From positions 1 to 12,695 of the forward strand of contig JBHPHA010000028.1 of assembly GCA_042569905.1 (NCBI GenBank): a DNA stretch of 12,695 bases, read 5' to 3'. The notes beneath the pieces are model-generated. The model searched no databases and was not told where the DNA came from. It saw nothing but the letters and a program-made list of their open reading frames with translations. The DNA comes from JBHPHA01 sp042569905 (GTDB lineage Bacteria; Patescibacteriota; Minisyncoccia; Moranbacterales; UBA9337). Both the position numbers and the translations under genes were made by a program. This document shows, piece after piece, positions 10,388 through 12,695 of the stretch; the first letter of the stretch is position 1; the number at the start of each line of letters is the position of its first letter.

Positions 10388-12688
10388 TTAGCTCAATCCT
10401 TTATTTCCATCCTTCTTCTTCATCCCCGAGAGCGGAATTGTTACATAAAAAGTTGCTCCTTTATTCTCCTCTGATTCAAACCAAATCTTGCCACCTGACA
10501 CATCAATAATTGCTTTCACAATATACAACCCCAACCCTGTTCCTTCCACATCCTTACTAATAATATTCTCAGCTCTAAATAATTTGCTAAATATTTTCTG
10601 CTGCTGTTTCTTTGGAATTCCATATCCAGTATCAGAAATCACAATCAAAACATCATTGTCTTTCTTGGAAATACTAACTCCAATCTTTCCATCTTCTGGG
10701 GTATATTTTATTGCATTTGAGAGCAAGTTTTGAAACACAATCCTAAGAAGCTGAGGGTCAGCTGAAATCAACGGGAGTTTTTCAAAGTTCTCCTCCAAAT
10801 TCTGCTTCTTCTCCTTAATTTGAGGCTCAAGTTCCTTCAAAACACTCCTTGCAATTTCCTCAAAATTAATATCCTCGGGCTCAATTGAGAATGTCCCTAA
10901 GTCAATTCTTGAGGTATTAAGAAGTGCATTCACTAAATTATTCATTATCTGACTACTTCCGTAAATTTCTTCAATAAATTCCTTTTGCTCCTCAGTTAAT
11001 TCACCAGCATCACCAGCAAGTAGCATCTGAGCATTCCACCCCATAGAAGACAACGGTGTTCTAAGTTGATGAGATGCCAAAGATACGAATTCGGTTTTTG
11101 CTTTATCAATTTCCTGCTCGATAGTAACGTCCCAGCTAACTCCTATCATCTTACCTGATTCACCGCCTTTTTCATCACTAATTAATGCACGAACAGCAAG
11201 ATAATGAACAGATTCATTTGGCCAAATGACCCTAAAAATAGAATGTAGACTCCTCACACCCTTAACTGCATCTTCAACCTCAGCATCCAATCTCTCAATA
11301 TCATCAGGGTGAACACATTTCTTCCATGTGCTATACCTACCCCTAAAGCCTTTTTTCTTCATTCCATACAGGTTACACATTTGTTCATCCCACATAAAGA
11401 CATCTTTTTTAATGTCCCATTCCCAAACACCAATTGAAGCTGACTCCGTTGCCAAGCTCAGTCTCTCACTCACAACTTCCAAACGCTTCTTGTCACTATC
11501 AATATCTTCCAGAAGACTCGTCATTGCTCTTTCACTTTCCTCTAACTGTTTTTTATCGGTTATTAAGAACCTTACTGCCAGATATTGCTTGACCTTACTA
11601 TTCTTATCAAATATCGGAGTAATAGTTGAATCCACCCAATAAAACGAGCCGTCTTTAGCTCTATTTTTTAACTCACCTCTCCAAATATCACCAGATGATA
11701 TTGTTCTCCATAGTTCATCATAAAACACTGGAGGATGAGCTCCTGACTTTATTATCCTATGATTCTGCCCTATTAATTCATCCTTGGAATATCCCGAAAT
11801 TTCAATAAATTTATCATTTACATACTGAATACTTCCTTGAGTATCTGTAATTGCGATAAGTGCACCCTCTCCCACTGCGTCAAATAATGACTTAATCAAC
11901 TCTTTATCACTCAAACTCTCCTCAAAAGACATCTCCTTAAAGTCACTATTCACAGGAGGATATGCTCTGTAATCCACCCTATTCTTATCATACCCGACAT
12001 ACTCCTCAATTCTAATATTATCCTGAGATACATCAAGAACATTTGGGATATCTCGCATCAACGCAACAGTCATCTCAGGCACACCACAAAGATACCATAA
12101 TGTCTCATCCGTATAATCAACATTTTCGCCAATAAACTCAACATTTACCCTTCCAACTCTCTCCACAATTCTTACACCAGAATTATTCTTAGCTATTCCT
12201 AGCATTTCATCAATATGCGCAGCCTTATCTCGACTTGAATTTGCGTAAATAATCTGAATATTATGACCGGTTTTATTATCATTAATAAACCTAAGCATAC
12301 TTAAGGCAGGCGTGACACCTACCCCTCCAGCAACAAAGACAATTGGAACCTCTACGCCCTCAGGCAAAGTAAAAATTCCTAGCGGACCTTGGGCTTGCAC
12401 ATTAGATCCCATTGACATGCTCAAAAGACTTTTCTTAAATGCACTCTCCGAATTCCTAAAAGTAATCCTAATAACACCTTTTTCACTGGGTGAAGATGCA
12501 ATGGTAAAATCTCGCGTATTTCCCCCAGAAACACTTTCCTTTAAACTTTGTATTGTTAGACGAATATATTGACCTGGTTCAAAAGCAAACAGCTCCTCAT
12601 TTACCCGAAAAGAAACTTCCGTGGTATTTTCAGCCACTTTTTTTCTGTCAATAATCGTGCATTCAAATATACTTGGTTCTCTTAACAT
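10388..12688 (-). CDS. Flavin/NAD(P)H reductase-PAS-PAS-histidine kinase fusion
   Basis: 766 residues, no membrane span. Residues 6-108 form a ferredoxin-reductase-type FAD-binding barrel (FEPGQYIRL 36-44, RDFTIASSP 59-67). Residues 113-230 form the nucleotide-binding half: VFVAGGVGVTP (117-127), LCGVPEM (200-206), ending IRIEEYVGY. No 2Fe-2S domain is attached. PAS1 is about 262-378 (GYSKDELIGQNHRIIKSG, WRGELKNRAKDGSFYWVD) and resembles the flavin-binding PAS style of NifL/Aer. A short coiled linker leads to PAS2 (about 408-526, GVWEWDI, VHPDDIERL). The kinase core has FVSLASHQLRTPL with phospho-His540, N box NLLSNAIKYTP (654-664), DTGYGIP (686-692), FSKLFRAE and GTGLGLYIVK (716-725), all intact. 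It should sense redox state or NAD(P)H and pass phosphate to an unseen response regulator. The ATG at 12688 follows AAAAAT, like other starts here, but the window ends 7 bases upstream. Confidence 0.93.
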   Translation of the reverse strand: MLREPSIFECTIIDRKKVAENTTEVSFRVNEELFAFEPGQYIRLTIQSLKESVSGGNTRDFTIASSPSEKGVIRITFRNSESAFKKSLLSMSMGSNVQAQGPLGIFTLPEGVEVPIVFVAGGVGVTPALSMLRFINDNKTGHNIQIIYANSSRDKAAHIDEMLGIAKNNSGVRIVERVGRVNVEFIGENVDYTDETLWYLCGVPEMTVALMRDIPNVLDVSQDNIRIEEYVGYDKNRVDYRAYPPVNSDFKEMSFEESLSDKELIKSLFDAVGEGALIAITDTQGSIQYVNDKFIEISGYSKDELIGQNHRIIKSGAHPPVFYDELWRTISSGDIWRGELKNRAKDGSFYWVDSTITPIFDKNSKVKQYLAVRFLITDKKQLEESERAMTSLLEDIDSDKKRLEVVSERLSLATESASIGVWEWDIKKDVFMWDEQMCNLYGMKKKGFRGRYSTWKKCVHPDDIERLDAEVEDAVKGVRSLHSIFRVIWPNESVHYLAVRALISDEKGGESGKMIGVSWDVTIEQEIDKAKTEFVSLASHQLRTPLSSMGWNAQMLLAGDAGELTEEQKEFIEEIYGSSQIMNNLVNALLNTSRIDLGTFSIEPEDINFEEIARSVLKELEPQIKEKKQNLEENFEKLPLISADPQLLRIVFQNLLSNAIKYTPEDGKIGVSISKKDNDVLIVISDTGYGIPKKQQQKIFSKLFRAENIISKDVEGTGLGLYIVKAIIDVSGGKIWFESEENKGATFYVTIPLSGMKKKDGNKGLS

Positions 12689-12695
12689 ATTTTTA

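Noticed and set aside
11328..11642. Plus-strand open frame within the kinase gene
   Set aside because: Antisense shadow of the PAS domains, with no independent support.

Overview
The window is low-GC bacterial DNA with nearly every gene on the minus strand. It looks like a chromosomal piece from a Candidate Phyla Radiation (Patescibacteria)-type genome. The reasons are a minimal division/cell-wall operon, many short orphan genes each with its own promoter and terminator, and an ECF sigma factor paired with a three-helix membrane protein of a kind I remember from that group. The lineage is inferred from gene style and not proven. The genetic code appears standard: no long gene is interrupted by TGA, and stops are mostly TAA or TAG with one TGA.

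Right to left, in the direction of transcription: (1) 12688-10388 encodes a soluble fusion of a flavin/NAD(P)H reductase module, two PAS domains and a complete histidine kinase. It is the most striking gene here and looks like a redox-reading sensor. (2) 10311-9757 encodes a protein built almost wholly from 22-residue repeats. (3) 9523-8853 is a two-gene unit of an unknown beta-rich protein and a 49-residue Cys-rich membrane microprotein that lies between the larger genes. (4) 8744-7899 is a secreted metzincin-type metalloprotease. (5) 7739-6780 is a DUF318/ArsP-family permease. (6) 6676-3212 holds two paralogous cassettes, each with matching promoter, leader, gene and terminator. They sit on either side of a three-gene set (ECF sigma factor, putative membrane anti-sigma factor, exported helical protein) and are followed by an orphan gene. 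(7) 3078-2782 is a small secreted protein. (8) 2618 to the left edge is the mraZ-rsmH-ftsL-ftsI operon, with MraZ-type 10-bp boxes just after its promoter.

The ftsI gene is broken at the left edge. Its first ~135 codons run on the minus strand (757 to ~355), but the next ~120 codons appear on the plus strand (1 to ~360). This is either a fold-back assembly/amplification chimera at a contig end or a real local inversion, and it must be resolved before ftsI is interpreted.

Two styles of gene start are interleaved. Small genes usually have a TTGAC-type -35 box and a strong Shine-Dalgarno sequence (3078, 3574, 4076, 6676, 9523, 9002). Larger genes usually start after an A/T-only leader with no Shine-Dalgarno (2618, 2168, 4722, 5563, 6149, 7739, 8744, 10311, 12688). 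Most transcription units are separated by compact hairpin terminators. No tRNA, rRNA, CRISPR array, insertion sequence or gene-free stretch over 300 bases was seen.
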